Source of the DNA: Muribaculaceae bacterium
GTDB lineage: Bacteria > Bacteroidota > Bacteroidia > Bacteroidales > Muribaculaceae
Length of the DNA stretch: 64,000 bases
Direction: 5' to 3'
Assembly: GCA_017626045.1 (NCBI GenBank)
Contig: JAGAJP010000049.1
Span: 37,562 to 101,561 of the forward strand
In this document: positions 18,691 through 27,283 of the stretch, piece after piece
How the letters are laid out: every line of letters starts with the position of its first letter
Position numbering within the stretch: the stretch's first letter is position 1
Notes under the pieces: model-generated
Databases searched by the model: none
Told to the model about the DNA's origin: nothing
Seen by the model: only the letters and a program-made list of their open reading frames with translations
Translations under genes and position numbers: made by a program

Positions 18691-21600
18691 TCGACTGATT
18701 CCGCGACATGGGTGAGACGGCGCTCCGACGCCACGCCGGGATGGATTGAAGATACCGCCGGTAACTTTCGGTCCGGATGCTGTCGCGTGCTATGATTCCT
18801 TTTCCTAAGGCTGTCGCCGAGCTGTCGCCGGTTTGAATACCAGACTGAATCAGAAGCCGGCTCAAGCAACGGCTCTCGAAATAGACGCTGTCGCCATGCG
18901 ACCTGATAGAGTAGGGTATTGCCTTTTCAGGTATGTGCGTGAGTGCCATCTTCGCCACATGGAGCGCTATATCATGCCGCCCCTCTCGCGCAAGCGATTC
19001 TGCCAGTCGTGTCAAAGAGGCTCGCTGAAGCTGCGCCTGTAGCGTTACGTCCGGCCCCGGATACTTAGCATTGACTATTCCGCCCCAGCGCATTTTCGGT
19101 AGCGCGTCAAGAGATTCTTCGGTGAGTATGACGCTGTCCGGCATCATGGGGGCGAGTCGCCGGGTCAGAAGTGCCTGGCGCGTGTGGGGATAGAATCCAC
19201 AGTATTTGTTTTTTCCAAGATTCTGATGCCAGTAGACAGGGCGCGGATAACGCGATGCCGCGTTCGTGGCTACGATGTCGAGGGTGGCGAGTTCCCGGAG
19301 TCCCGCTAATGAGCCTGCCGTCTTACCGGGGATGCCCAGAACATCAAGCTCCCACATGTCGGTGCTGTCGCGTCCCAATGTGACGGCTCTCGCAGGGAAT
19401 ACCGCCACCGGCGACATGTCGGCATATAGTATTCGCAATGCTTCTATCGCCGGCATTGTATCGGCTTCTGACCGGGGTAGCCGGATTACATTATAGTTCC
19501 CTAAGGCAATGTCGCCGGGAGTACCGGTCATCTTAAGTCCTTCGCCCCCTGCGCGTGGTATCATCAATTGCGACACATACCAGTCGCACGCAAGATAGGA
19601 TCCGCACACCACCGTCACGTCACGCCTGATGTCCATCACTTCCTGAGCGAACCACAGAGGGAATATGTAGTTGTCCCCGTCCACAAAGAGAATGGCGTCT
19701 TTGTCGAGCGATTCGAGTAGGTTAGTGGCGTAGTCAAGGGTCGCGCTCCGACCGCTCCGGTCGTGGTCGTCAAGATTTTGGGAAAGCATCCATAATGGTA
19801 TCGCCAGCGTGGCGGTAACCGACACTGTCCTGGCAATCCCGTGCCGTGACTTATGCAGAAGCCACAGCATGGCGCATCCGATCCAGAACGCGAATACCCA
19901 GAAACTCCCTAAAAATGAATAGTCCCGCTCCCGAGGTTCTCCCGGTGTCTGGTTGAGATACACCACTATGGCGAGACCCGTCATGAGAAAGAGCATCAGC
20001 GAAACCCATGCCGCCCGGTGCATCCTCAATGTGCGGAAACCTCCTTTCCCAGCGCCATATAGCAGTATGAGCCCTAACACTCCAGCAAGAAACGGTATGC
20101 CCCAATAAATATTCCTCCCCTTGTTCCGGCTGCCGATTTCCTCCGGCATCGCTTCCGTATTTCCGAGCATGAGGTCGTCGGCAAAGCTCACGCCGGTGAT
20201 GAAGTTGCCGTGGTCTATTTCCCCCGTCGACGGCTGGTCGTTCTGACGCCCCATATAGTTCCAGAGAAGATATCGGAAATACATATATCCGATCTGATAT
20301 CCGAGCATATAAGTAAGAGACTGCAGATATGTCGGCCGTAGGGCGTAGGTCTCGATTTCCGTGCCGTCCGAATTGTGTCGTGCCACTGCTTTCCCCGCGC
20401 TGTCAAGGGCTTCCGAAATTCGGAACCTTGTCATCGACGCGCTGTCCATCCCGGTCCATTCGCCGTAGGCGGTGATGTCGTCGGGCGACGATGCGTGGAT
20501 ACGGGGGAAAAACATGTCGAGCTCGGGGGTATACACAGGTGTGGAGTGGAATCCGGCTACTGCATATCCTCGTTCTTCCTTGCCCGATGAAAGTCGGGCA
20601 TTCAGTTCCTTGTCTTTTTCTGTCAAAAATCCCGAACGACTCGGAATGTGTCCTCCCTTGACCATCGGACGCCAGTCTGTCCCCGTTGTCTTGAGGGCGT
20701 TGCGGGAGTAGTCCCATACAGTATCTCCGTTTTCTCCTATCGTTACTTTCTCAACTCGCATCACACGGCTGTATGGCGTACGCCCGTAGAAGAGCGGCGC
20801 CTGCCCATACTGTCGGCGGCTTAGATAGTCAGCCATCCGTGACACGGATGACGGGTCCCCCTCGTTTATCGGCGGGTTGGCTGATGCCCTCAGCGGAATA
20901 AGGATATATACGGAAAATCCCAGCATTAAGGCGGTAAGACTCCAGAGTGCGCTTCCCGCTGTGAGGTGCCGGCGGCTCAGGACCATCCCAAGGATGATGA
21001 CGGTGACAAGTGCCGCGCACCACACTACAAGAGCTCCGGACCAATAGGGCAGATGTAGCGTGTTGACAGCAAACACATCGGCGCTGACGGCGAGTGTCAT
21101 GCTTCCCGATACGAGTACCTTGAGGATAAGTGCCACTACCGCGCACCCTGCCACAAACGCTCCGGCGGTGCGCAGGAATCCCGCTCGCCGATTCCGTCGA
21201 GCGCCATAAAGCATCACCATCGCTATGGCGGGTATCACAAGAAGGTTCAGAAGATGAACTCCCAAAGAGAATCCCATCACATACGCCATTGCCACCAGCC
21301 ACCTTACGCGGGCTGACCTGGATAGCGTGAACGCCCATTTCACCGACATCCATACGGCGACTGCCGTGAGAAACAGCGACATGGCGTATACCTCAGCCTC
21401 TACGGCACTATACCATGCCGAGTCGCTCCATGCGAAGCACAGTGACCCGGCAAGCGATGACACGCCTATTGAGAAGGTTCTCCATCCCGACCTCCCCGAG
21501 TCGGGCCATATCCAGCGCATGACTGTTATTGTCAGTGAGCAAAGTATCATGACCGCAAGAGCCATAAAAAGCCCCGACATCATGTTGACCACTCTAACCT

Positions 21601-21826
21601 GTAGCTCCGCATCCGGAAACAGACACGATGCGAAGCGGTGGAAGAGTGCCCACCCGGGATTTCCCGGAGGATGCCCTACCTCAAGCTTGAGCGCCGTTAT
21701 GAGATATTCCGGGCAATCCCAGTAGGAGGGTCCCGGATCTGCTGTCAGCCAATAGGATAGGAGGGCGATGACGAAGGCTGCCATCGGTACTGTTTTCCGG
21801 AGTATCCTCATGCTGATCGGTTTCAT
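18671..21826 (-). CDS. DUF2723 membrane protein (GT117 / protein O-mannosyltransferase-like)
   Basis: 1051 residues. The N-terminus carries the DUF2723 signature SYWDCPEYLITALKLEVGHP followed by PGNPGWALFHR, within a polytopic region of about a dozen helices (1-340 and 590-680). A large periplasmic part follows, including a region with FVDGDNYIFPLWFAQEV. The family is assigned to glycosyltransferase GT117 by relation to protein O-mannosyltransferases and TMEM260; the acceptor in Bacteroidetes is unproven. Its start overlaps the stop of the SDR gene by 4 nt, so it is translated as the last member of the steroid-reductase-like operon, an unexpected partner. Confidence 0.87.
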   Translation of the reverse strand: MKPISMRILRKTVPMAAFVIALLSYWLTADPGPSYWDCPEYLITALKLEVGHPPGNPGWALFHRFASCLFPDAELQVRVVNMMSGLFMALAVMILCSLTITVMRWIWPDSGRSGWRTFSIGVSSLAGSLCFAWSDSAWYSAVEAEVYAMSLFLTAVAVWMSVKWAFTLSRSARVRWLVAMAYVMGFSLGVHLLNLLVIPAIAMVMLYGARRNRRAGFLRTAGAFVAGCAVVALILKVLVSGSMTLAVSADVFAVNTLHLPYWSGALVVWCAALVTVIILGMVLSRRHLTAGSALWSLTALMLGFSVYILIPLRASANPPINEGDPSSVSRMADYLSRRQYGQAPLFYGRTPYSRVMRVEKVTIGENGDTVWDYSRNALKTTGTDWRPMVKGGHIPSRSGFLTEKDKELNARLSSGKEERGYAVAGFHSTPVYTPELDMFFPRIHASSPDDITAYGEWTGMDSASMTRFRISEALDSAGKAVARHNSDGTEIETYALRPTYLQSLTYMLGYQIGYMYFRYLLWNYMGRQNDQPSTGEIDHGNFITGVSFADDLMLGNTEAMPEEIGSRNKGRNIYWGIPFLAGVLGLILLYGAGKGGFRTLRMHRAAWVSLMLFLMTGLAIVVYLNQTPGEPRERDYSFLGSFWVFAFWIGCAMLWLLHKSRHGIARTVSVTATLAIPLWMLSQNLDDHDRSGRSATLDYATNLLESLDKDAILFVDGDNYIFPLWFAQEVMDIRRDVTVVCGSYLACDWYVSQLMIPRAGGEGLKMTGTPGDIALGNYNVIRLPRSEADTMPAIEALRILYADMSPVAVFPARAVTLGRDSTDMWELDVLGIPGKTAGSLAGLRELATLDIVATNAASRYPRPVYWHQNLGKNKYCGFYPHTRQALLTRRLAPMMPDSVILTEESLDALPKMRWGGIVNAKYPGPDVTLQAQLQRASLTRLAESLAREGRHDIALHVAKMALTHIPEKAIPYSIRSHGDSVYFESRCLSRLLIQSGIQTGDSSATALGKGIIARDSIRTESYRRYLQSIPAWRRSAVSPMSRNQSIRKNTP

Positions 21827-22638
21827 TTCCTGATATTTCGGTCGAGGAGTTTATGTTTCACAAGCATCCGTGCCCAAGTGGGCGACATGCCTACAAATAC
21901 TATCGAAATCCGGTTGAGCAAGCCGTTGATATATTGCTTCTTACCTTTTAGCATGGCTTTGATTGCCTTTTCCGCGAAGCGTTCCGGTGTCTCCAGTACT
22001 CCGAGTCGCACCGCGAGGCGCTTTAGATTGTCGGGGAGGCCGAAGAGGTTGGTGGCTATCCCGCCCGGAGTTGCCACGGTCACGCTCGCTCCATAGTCTT
22101 TCAGTTCGTAGTGCAGCGAGCGCGACAGTACCCTGATATACGCCTTTGTAGAAGCGTACATGGCGAGTCCCGGCATCGGCATCCAGCATGACATCGACGA
22201 CATGTTGAGCATCCTGCCGCTACCGCGTTCCCGGAATATGCGGGCGAAATGTACCGACAGCATTGTCGTGGCGCGCACATGTAGGTCCATGAACCTCTCT
22301 ATGGTGGCGTCGTTCGTTAGCGCAAGTTCGTTGAATGAGAATACTCCCGCGTTGTTCACAAGATAGTCTATCTCGATATTGCGGCTGAGCAGAAATGCGG
22401 CGATTATCGATACTGAATGGCGGTCTGTGAGGTCGGTAGTGAGGGGGAGTGCCTTGACATTGAACTCTTTCTCGATCTTTAAGGCGGCGTTGCGCAACGG
22501 GTTGGTCGTCACGCTCACCATCACGAGCGAGCAGCCTCGACGCGCCAGGGCGCGACATATCTCGAGGCCGATGCCGCCGTCTGCCCCCGTCACAAGTCCC
22601 CATCTGCCGCTAAGCATGGTGTGAAGCTGGTGTCCCAT
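21823..22638 (-). CDS. SDR-family oxidoreductase, hydroxysteroid dehydrogenase candidate
   Basis: 271 residues. Classical short-chain dehydrogenase: cofactor motif TGADGGIGLEICRALARRG near 17-35, VNNAG near 90, catalytic Ser in NMSSMSCW and YASTK (Tyr/Lys) near 161-165. The C-terminal part (KAIKAMLKGKKQYINGL) resembles the SDR group of dehydrogenases acting on hydrophobic substrates. It lies 6 nt downstream of the OYE-type reductase and overlaps DUF2723 by 4 nt. In context it is a candidate 3-hydroxysteroid/bile-acid dehydrogenase; from sequence alone only SDR is certain. Confidence 0.9.
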   Translation of the reverse strand: MGHQLHTMLSGRWGLVTGADGGIGLEICRALARRGCSLVMVSVTTNPLRNAALKIEKEFNVKALPLTTDLTDRHSVSIIAAFLLSRNIEIDYLVNNAGVFSFNELALTNDATIERFMDLHVRATTMLSVHFARIFRERGSGRMLNMSSMSCWMPMPGLAMYASTKAYIRVLSRSLHYELKDYGASVTVATPGGIATNLFGLPDNLKRLAVRLGVLETPERFAEKAIKAMLKGKKQYINGLLNRISIVFVGMSPTWARMLVKHKLLDRNIRK

Positions 22639-22644
22639 ATAGTC

Positions 22645-23874
22645 TTAGCCTTTCGACTTGATTGCCTGTATCTCTTTCTGAATCTTGGCGGGTAGGTCGC
22701 TCACATTGCAGTGACATGCCATTTCCCGGCTATACATTCTCGCTATGCAGTAGTTGACGTGCTCACACCCGCAGTGGTGCGTGGACTCCCGGCGTAGACG
22801 GTTGATGAAGTCCGGCTCCCGTAGAAGCGCGCGTCCCATCTGAACGAACTCAAATCCCTCGGATAGTGCCTGTTCCATTCCCGCGCCGTCGACCACGCCT
22901 CCTACGTAAACCAGAGGTAGCGACAGTTCAGACCGGAACCGCTTCGCGTCTTCAAGGAAATACAGCGGTTTGAACGGCACTGTGGGTATCATGTATTTCC
23001 CGACAAGCCGAACGCCATATTTTAGCCACCATTGTTTCATGTAGTGTGTCATGCTGTATATGGGCATCTGGCCGCGCATCACATACATCGGAGCCTTGCT
23101 GACAAAGCCGCCGCTCAATACTATGGCATGCACGCCCAAGCGCTCTATCTCTTTGGCTACGGTCAGGCAGTCGTCAATCTCAAGTCCTCCCTTGAACCCG
23201 TCGCGCATGTTGGTCTTCACGAGTACTCCCATGTCGCTGCCGGCGGCTTTCATCACTTCCTCAAGACACATTCTCATGAATCGCATCCGTGAGTCGAGGG
23301 TCCCCCCGAACTCATCGCGCCTCCGGTTGGTGTAAGGCGAGAGAAACTGCGATATAAGATATCCGTGCCCTGCATGGACCTCTACGCAGTCGAAGCCCGC
23401 GTCGCGTGCTGTCCTCACGGCGTCGCCGAAGTTCCGCGCAAGCTCTTGCAGTTCGTCCTTCTTTAGACCCCGCACTATAGTGGGGGAGTACAGGTTGAAC
23501 CCGCTGCACGCTCCCACAGGAATGCCTCCCGCTGTCTTGATATGCGTCATGTTGCCGCAGTGGCCTATCTGGATCGATGCCTTGGCACCCCGCTCGTGGA
23601 TGCCGTCGGTGATGTCGCGCAGTGGCTTAACTATTTCCGGACGTAGCCACAGCTGCGTGTCGAATGATATTGCCGACCGGCAGATGCCGGCGTATGCAAG
23701 CGTAGTCATACCTACGCCTCCCTCCGCTACGCTCCAGTGATAGTCGCGCAGCATATCGGTAGGGTTGTTGTCTCGCCCCATGCCCTCGAAGGCGGCGCTC
23801 CGGATCGACCGGTTGCGTAGCTCTACAGGGCCTATCTTGGCAGGAGTAAACAATGTGTCAAGATTGGTCACCAT
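22645..23874 (-). CDS. Old-Yellow-Enzyme NADH:flavin oxidoreductase (BaiCD-like barrel)
   Basis: 409 residues from ATG 23874, chosen because MVTNLDTLFTPAKIGPVELR is the standard OYE start; an upstream in-frame start (24039) would run deep into the neighbouring gene. It is a TIM barrel with FMN-site segments (SAAFEGMGRD, IQIGHCG), the active-site-loop region CVEVHAGHGYLISQFLSP with YTNRRRDEFGG, and the phosphate-binding end VYVGGVVDG/VQMGRALLREPDF. A Cys cluster near the C-terminus (CGCEHVNYC, ACHC) could bind an Fe-S cluster. It lacks the C-terminal FAD/NAD domain of full-length BaiCD/2,4-dienoyl-CoA reductases. It overlaps the SRD5A-like gene by 7 nt; I infer reduction of an enone such as a 4-ene-3-keto steroid. 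Confidence 0.88.
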   Translation of the reverse strand: MVTNLDTLFTPAKIGPVELRNRSIRSAAFEGMGRDNNPTDMLRDYHWSVAEGGVGMTTLAYAGICRSAISFDTQLWLRPEIVKPLRDITDGIHERGAKASIQIGHCGNMTHIKTAGGIPVGACSGFNLYSPTIVRGLKKDELQELARNFGDAVRTARDAGFDCVEVHAGHGYLISQFLSPYTNRRRDEFGGTLDSRMRFMRMCLEEVMKAAGSDMGVLVKTNMRDGFKGGLEIDDCLTVAKEIERLGVHAIVLSGGFVSKAPMYVMRGQMPIYSMTHYMKQWWLKYGVRLVGKYMIPTVPFKPLYFLEDAKRFRSELSLPLVYVGGVVDGAGMEQALSEGFEFVQMGRALLREPDFINRLRRESTHHCGCEHVNYCIARMYSREMACHCNVSDLPAKIQKEIQAIKSKG

Positions 23875-24650
23875 ATAAACGGGATAATGTATTTTCTCTT
23901 GAGATTGATAAAGTCGTTGCCGAATTCCTCTACATAGCGGCGATGTAGTGAGCGCGCTCGCGGTCCAAGGTTGGCGAAGGTCCACAGCGCGAATACTACT
24001 CCGGGCATCGACCACGTCAGTATCGCGTAGCCGATCCATTCCGTCAACTCTCCGAAATAGTTGGCTGATGTGACGTATTTGAACATTCCTCCATACGGTA
24101 TGTAGTGGTTTCGGTCACCCGGTTTCCTGAGATGTCTGATGATATGGTCGGAATGTAGGTTGATGCCCATCCCCAAAAAGAATATCAAAGTGCCTGTTAG
24201 AAATTTGGGATCCACAAGCCAGGAGTCCGGATATAGTCCTTCCGGAGAGACATAAAACAGCCATCCCCCGATCAGATACGCATTAACCAGATTGAAGCAG
24301 ATTCCCATCAATAGTATGACCAGCGGCATCCGGCTTTTACCCTTCATCAGTAACGGAAACACAAACGACCGCTGGAAATAATGGATGAGAAACAGCATCG
24401 CCATGACCCCGGGCGCAAACTGCTCCCTGCGTGGCGACAGCCACCAGATCAATACCATGGCGATGAATACCGGCGCCTCCATCAGTACCCAACCGATGCG
24501 GTTGCACACCGACGGTCCCCATTTCTTCGTATAAAACATCCCATAGCCGGGTGTGATGAACCGTAGCCCGAAAAACACCATGAACGCGAGCGCAATCATG
24601 ATATATTCCACACTCTTGAGAACTATAGGATTGAAAATTTCGTTCATCAT
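23868..24650 (-). CDS. Steroid 5-alpha-reductase (SRD5A) family membrane reductase
   Basis: 260 residues and about six to seven membrane helices. The C-terminal half matches the 3-oxo-5-alpha-steroid 4-dehydrogenase domain: GMGINLHSDHIIRHLRKPGD, then YIPYGGMFKYVTSANYFGE and LTEWIGYAILTWS, ending in RKYIIPFIW. These residues form the NADPH and ketosteroid site in the family. It is the first gene of the leftward operon. SRD5A homologues in gut Bacteroidetes have been linked to 5-alpha reduction of 3-oxo-4-ene bile acids and steroids. The start uses the first of two adjacent ATGs. Confidence 0.92.
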   Translation of the reverse strand: MMNEIFNPIVLKSVEYIMIALAFMVFFGLRFITPGYGMFYTKKWGPSVCNRIGWVLMEAPVFIAMVLIWWLSPRREQFAPGVMAMLFLIHYFQRSFVFPLLMKGKSRMPLVILLMGICFNLVNAYLIGGWLFYVSPEGLYPDSWLVDPKFLTGTLIFFLGMGINLHSDHIIRHLRKPGDRNHYIPYGGMFKYVTSANYFGELTEWIGYAILTWSMPGVVFALWTFANLGPRARSLHRRYVEEFGNDFINLKRKYIIPFIW

Positions 24651-24744
24651 TATAGGATAGTATTGGCCGGAAAAAATCCGCTCCGTCCCATAGGACGAGT
24701 CGCAGATTTATCACGGAATTTTTAATTCTCGTTTCTCGGACCAT

Positions 24745-24753
24745 GCAAAATTA
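24745..24753 (-). promoter_or_regulatory. TAATTTTGC promoter box of the steroid-reductase-like operon
   Basis: Minus-strand TAATTTTGC about 95 nt before the SRD5A-like start codon. The 130-nt divergent region 24651-24780 must also hold the PAP2 promoter on the other strand; TATTTGC at about 24768-24774 is a possible, weaker box. Confidence 0.55.
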
Positions 24754-24780
24754 GTAATTAAACGTGATATTTGCAAGATA

Positions 24781-25407
24781 ATGTTGAAGAAACCCACAGA
24801 AAAAACAACAAAACTAATATCAGGCGTATTTAAATTGAGAATCCTGATTCTCTCTCTGACCCTGATGTTGTCCGGCTTCCTTACTCCTCAAATGAGGGCA
24901 GACGACTCCTCTTTCACGCCCTCTTCCGCTCAGAAGGCGGTGCGCACCTCAACCGACGTCGTACTCATTGCCCTCCCCGCCGCTGCGCTCGCCACTACTC
25001 TGATCATGCAGGACTGGGAAGGACTTAAGGAAGGTGCCATTTCTGCCGGTGTTACCGTCGCGGCAACACTCGCTCTCAAATACACTGTCAAAGAGAACCG
25101 CCCCGATGGCTCAAACTGCCATTCCTTCCCTTCCGGACACGCGTCCGTCACCTTTGCCGCAGCTACTTTCATCGGCAAACGCTACGGCTGGAAATACAGC
25201 ATCCCCGCCTACGCCCTCTCCGCCTACACCGCCTGGGGCCGCGTCTACGGCAAGAAACACCACTGGTGGGACGTAGCCGCCGGCGCCGCAATCGGTGCCG
25301 CCTCCTCCTTTATCTTCACACACCCCTACATGAAAAAACACGAAGTAGCCCTAATCCCCATAGCCTCCGAAACCAACGCCGGCATACTCCTATCCTTCGC
25401 CTTCTAA
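24781..25407 (+). CDS. PAP2-superfamily phosphatase
   Basis: 208 residues with an N-terminal signal or anchor segment (about 15-40) and a PAP2 acid-phosphatase core: KYTVKENRP (motif 1), FPSGHAS (motif 2) and GRVYGKKHHWWDV (motif 3), with all catalytic His/Arg/Asp present. Members remove phosphate from lipid substrates such as phosphatidic acid, undecaprenyl pyrophosphate or lipid A; which one cannot be told here. It is periplasm-facing. It is transcribed away from the steroid-reductase-like operon. The final third of the coding strand is markedly C-rich before the repeat spacer. Confidence 0.9.
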   Translation: MLKKPTEKTTKLISGVFKLRILILSLTLMLSGFLTPQMRADDSSFTPSSAQKAVRTSTDVVLIALPAAALATTLIMQDWEGLKEGAISAGVTVAATLALKYTVKENRPDGSNCHSFPSGHASVTFAAATFIGKRYGWKYSIPAYALSAYTAWGRVYGKKHHWWDVAAGAAIGAASSFIFTHPYMKKHEVALIPIASETNAGILLSFAF

Positions 25408-25680
25408 CCCCCCGTCCATCCTCCTCCCTCTCCCGCAAATCCCCATCCCCCGCCCTCTGCCAACAAGCCCAAAGCCCCCTCCTCCTTCACCCTCCCAATC
25501 AATCCAAGTCCCGGTTTGTTTAGGTGTCAGAGCCTCCGGCTCTGCTTCATCTCCGCCTCCCCAATCAAGCCAAGCCCCGGTTTGTTTAGGTGTCAGAGCC
25601 TCCGTCTCTGCTTCATCTCCCGCCTCCCATCCAATCATGATTCATCATGATTTCTCATGTTTCCTCAGCCCAATTCTAAA
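25408..25680. repeat. Repeat spacer with two hairpin elements and a C-rich tract
   Basis: Directly after the PAP2 stop the + strand is C-rich (25441-25500: 36 C, 4 G by my count). Two hairpin elements follow, at 25510-25549 (loop TCC) and 25576-25615 (loop TCC, with one stem mismatch, GTCTCTG), 66 bp apart. Then come TCATGATTCATCATGATTTC units and an AATTCTAAATC unit. No gene is seen. Confidence 0.8.
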
Positions 25681-26223
25681 TCATTCCGTAAGCGACCGAT
25701 AGTCAGAAAGAAATTCCATAAGATACCGTATCCCGACAGCAAGCCCGATAATCCCTCCGGTCACCATCCCGGCAATCAGATACACATCCCCGCACAGCAC
25801 ACCGACCATGATAACCCATACGATAGCCAACGGCAACAATATCGCCACAAACTGAAGATGCCGCTTCCGGTAGAACGCCGCCTTCCGCGCAATCTCCGCC
25901 ACTGCCATCCCCGGAATATCCAGCCGCCTGATCGCATGATAAAGCCACCGGTCCATTATCGACGACACAAGCATAAAAAAGTCGAATCCTATAGCAATCC
26001 ATAAAGCAGCCTGCGTCCCAACTTCTTCCGACATCACCCGGAAAAACGCAATAGGTGAGCAAAGCATGACGATTATCGCAGCGTTCGAGAATCGGAGATA
26101 GCGCCGAGCAAGATTATCTAACGCCGATTTCCTCTTCCCGTTCATAATATCCTCCAACGACTCCTGCGATGTCTTGATGTTTACTCGCGTCTCCCGCCAG
26201 TCCTTCCTAATATTCTCTTCCAT
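25681..26223 (-). CDS. Small membrane protein paired with ECF sigma factor (possible anti-sigma)
   Basis: 180 residues. A charged N-terminal region (EENIRKDWRETRVNIKTSQ then KRKSALDNLARRYLRFS) precedes four hydrophobic helices (about 50-65, 73-92, 123-142, 147-165). It lies downstream of the ECF sigma gene on the same strand, an arrangement repeated in Bacteroidetes, so a role in holding or tuning that sigma factor is plausible. No zinc-finger or FecR motif is seen. The 160-nt gap between the genes contains hairpin element copy 5. Confidence 0.65.
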   Translation of the reverse strand: MEENIRKDWRETRVNIKTSQESLEDIMNGKRKSALDNLARRYLRFSNAAIIVMLCSPIAFFRVMSEEVGTQAALWIAIGFDFFMLVSSIMDRWLYHAIRRLDIPGMAVAEIARKAAFYRKRHLQFVAILLPLAIVWVIMVGVLCGDVYLIAGMVTGGIIGLAVGIRYLMEFLSDYRSLTE

Positions 26224-26303
26224 ATCCGTAAATTATTAAAAAATCCTTAAATACCCCTTCAAATCAAAAGCATCCCACATTCAAAATTAGAAATCCCCCA
26301 AGT

Positions 26304-26343
26304 CCCGGTTTGTTTAGGTGTCAGAGCCTCTGGCTCTGCCTCC
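26304..26343 (+). repeat. Dispersed hairpin element, copy 5
   Basis: CCCGG then TTTGTTTAGGTGTCAGAGCC, loop TCT, GGCTCTGCCTCC. It lies between the ECF sigma gene and its membrane partner. It is followed by a single TCATGCTTCC unit and an AATTCTCAATTTC unit that runs up to the sigma-factor stop. Confidence 0.85.
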
Positions 26344-26383
26344 GCAGCTCACAAATCCAAATCATGCTTCCTAAAGCCAATTC

Positions 26384-27085
26384 TCAATTTCTAATTCCAT
26401 ATATCCCCCGAAGCCTATCCTTTGCCCGATGAAGCCGAGTCGCAACATTCCCCCGCGAAAGTCCCGTAATCGACGCTATCTCATCATACGAATACTCATC
26501 CAGCCAAAGCATCACCACCGCCTTGTCGATATTCCCAAGCATCGAGATGCACTCAAGAAGCTCCTTTATGTCACGCATCTTTTCCGACGAGTCATCCGAA
26601 ACGTCCACCACCTCGCCAAGAGTCGCCGACACCGGCCGTCGGCTGCTCCTCCGAAGCGACGACACACAAGTGTTCAGCGCCACCCGATAAATCCAAGTCT
26701 TAAGCGACGAATCCGCCCGATAAGACCCAAGACCCTGCCAAACATTCACAAGCACATCCTGATAAAGATCCTCCAGATCTTCCGCACTCCGCGAATACCC
26801 AAAGCAGATGCGCCGTATCATAGCATCATAATCCCGAACCGCCTCAGTAAAAGCCATCCGCCTCCTCTCCATCCCCACCTCAGACCCCCTCTCCGACCCG
26901 GCCGCCCACAAAAGCCGCCCCATCTCTCTCAAAAGCCGCCCGGTCTCCTCCCAGATCCGCCCAGCCGTCCCCAAAATCCCCCACAATCCCCCGGCCAAGT
27001 CCCCTTTGTCACTGTTCCGGCGATTCATCGCCGTCCCAAAGCCCTCTGCTTCCTCATTCATAATTATTAAAATCTCAGTCATCAT
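26384..27085 (-). CDS. ECF-type RNA polymerase sigma factor
   Basis: 233 residues by the longest frame. Region 2 is clear (AVRDYDAMIRRICFGYSRSA, EDLYQDVLVNVWQGLGSYR, SLKTWIYRVALNTCVSSLRR) and region 4 has an HTH (DEYSYDEIASITGLSRGNV). The conserved protein starts near MERRRMAF at 26872, giving a typical 163-residue ECF factor. The roughly 70 preceding residues are Gly/Arg/Trp-rich, unlike sigma factors, and lie in a C-skewed patch that includes a second dispersed motif (27009-27033). The real start may therefore be 26872. A TAATATTG box near 27105-27112 could drive it. Confidence 0.85.
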   Translation of the reverse strand: MMTEILIIMNEEAEGFGTAMNRRNSDKGDLAGGLWGILGTAGRIWEETGRLLREMGRLLWAAGSERGSEVGMERRRMAFTEAVRDYDAMIRRICFGYSRSAEDLEDLYQDVLVNVWQGLGSYRADSSLKTWIYRVALNTCVSSLRRSSRRPVSATLGEVVDVSDDSSEKMRDIKELLECISMLGNIDKAVVMLWLDEYSYDEIASITGLSRGNVATRLHRAKDRLRGIYGIRN

Positions 27086-27283
27086 TACGAATCATTAATT
27101 ACCTCGCAATATTAGTCGTAATAATAACGCAAAAAATTTCAAATCCCCGCAAAAAACTCGAATCTCAATCCAAAAGCCCCCTTGCCCCTATCGCCCCTCT
27201 CCCAATCCGCCCTCCCTAAAGCCGAAGCTTTAAGACCATCCCCCAGTCAAGCCAATTCAAGCTTTCTCATGATTCCTCATGAT
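27086..27283. other. Spacer with C-rich tract and TCATGATT units
   Basis: AT-rich near the sigma start, then a C-rich tract (27165-27240), then TCATGATTCCTCATGATTC directly before the transposase remnant. The hairpin element is missing here. Confidence 0.5.

Noticed and set aside
24337..24744. 135-codon frame whose ATG directly follows the TAATTTTGC box
   Set aside because: It would be leaderless, but it runs out of frame through the well-supported SRD5A-like gene and has no family features.
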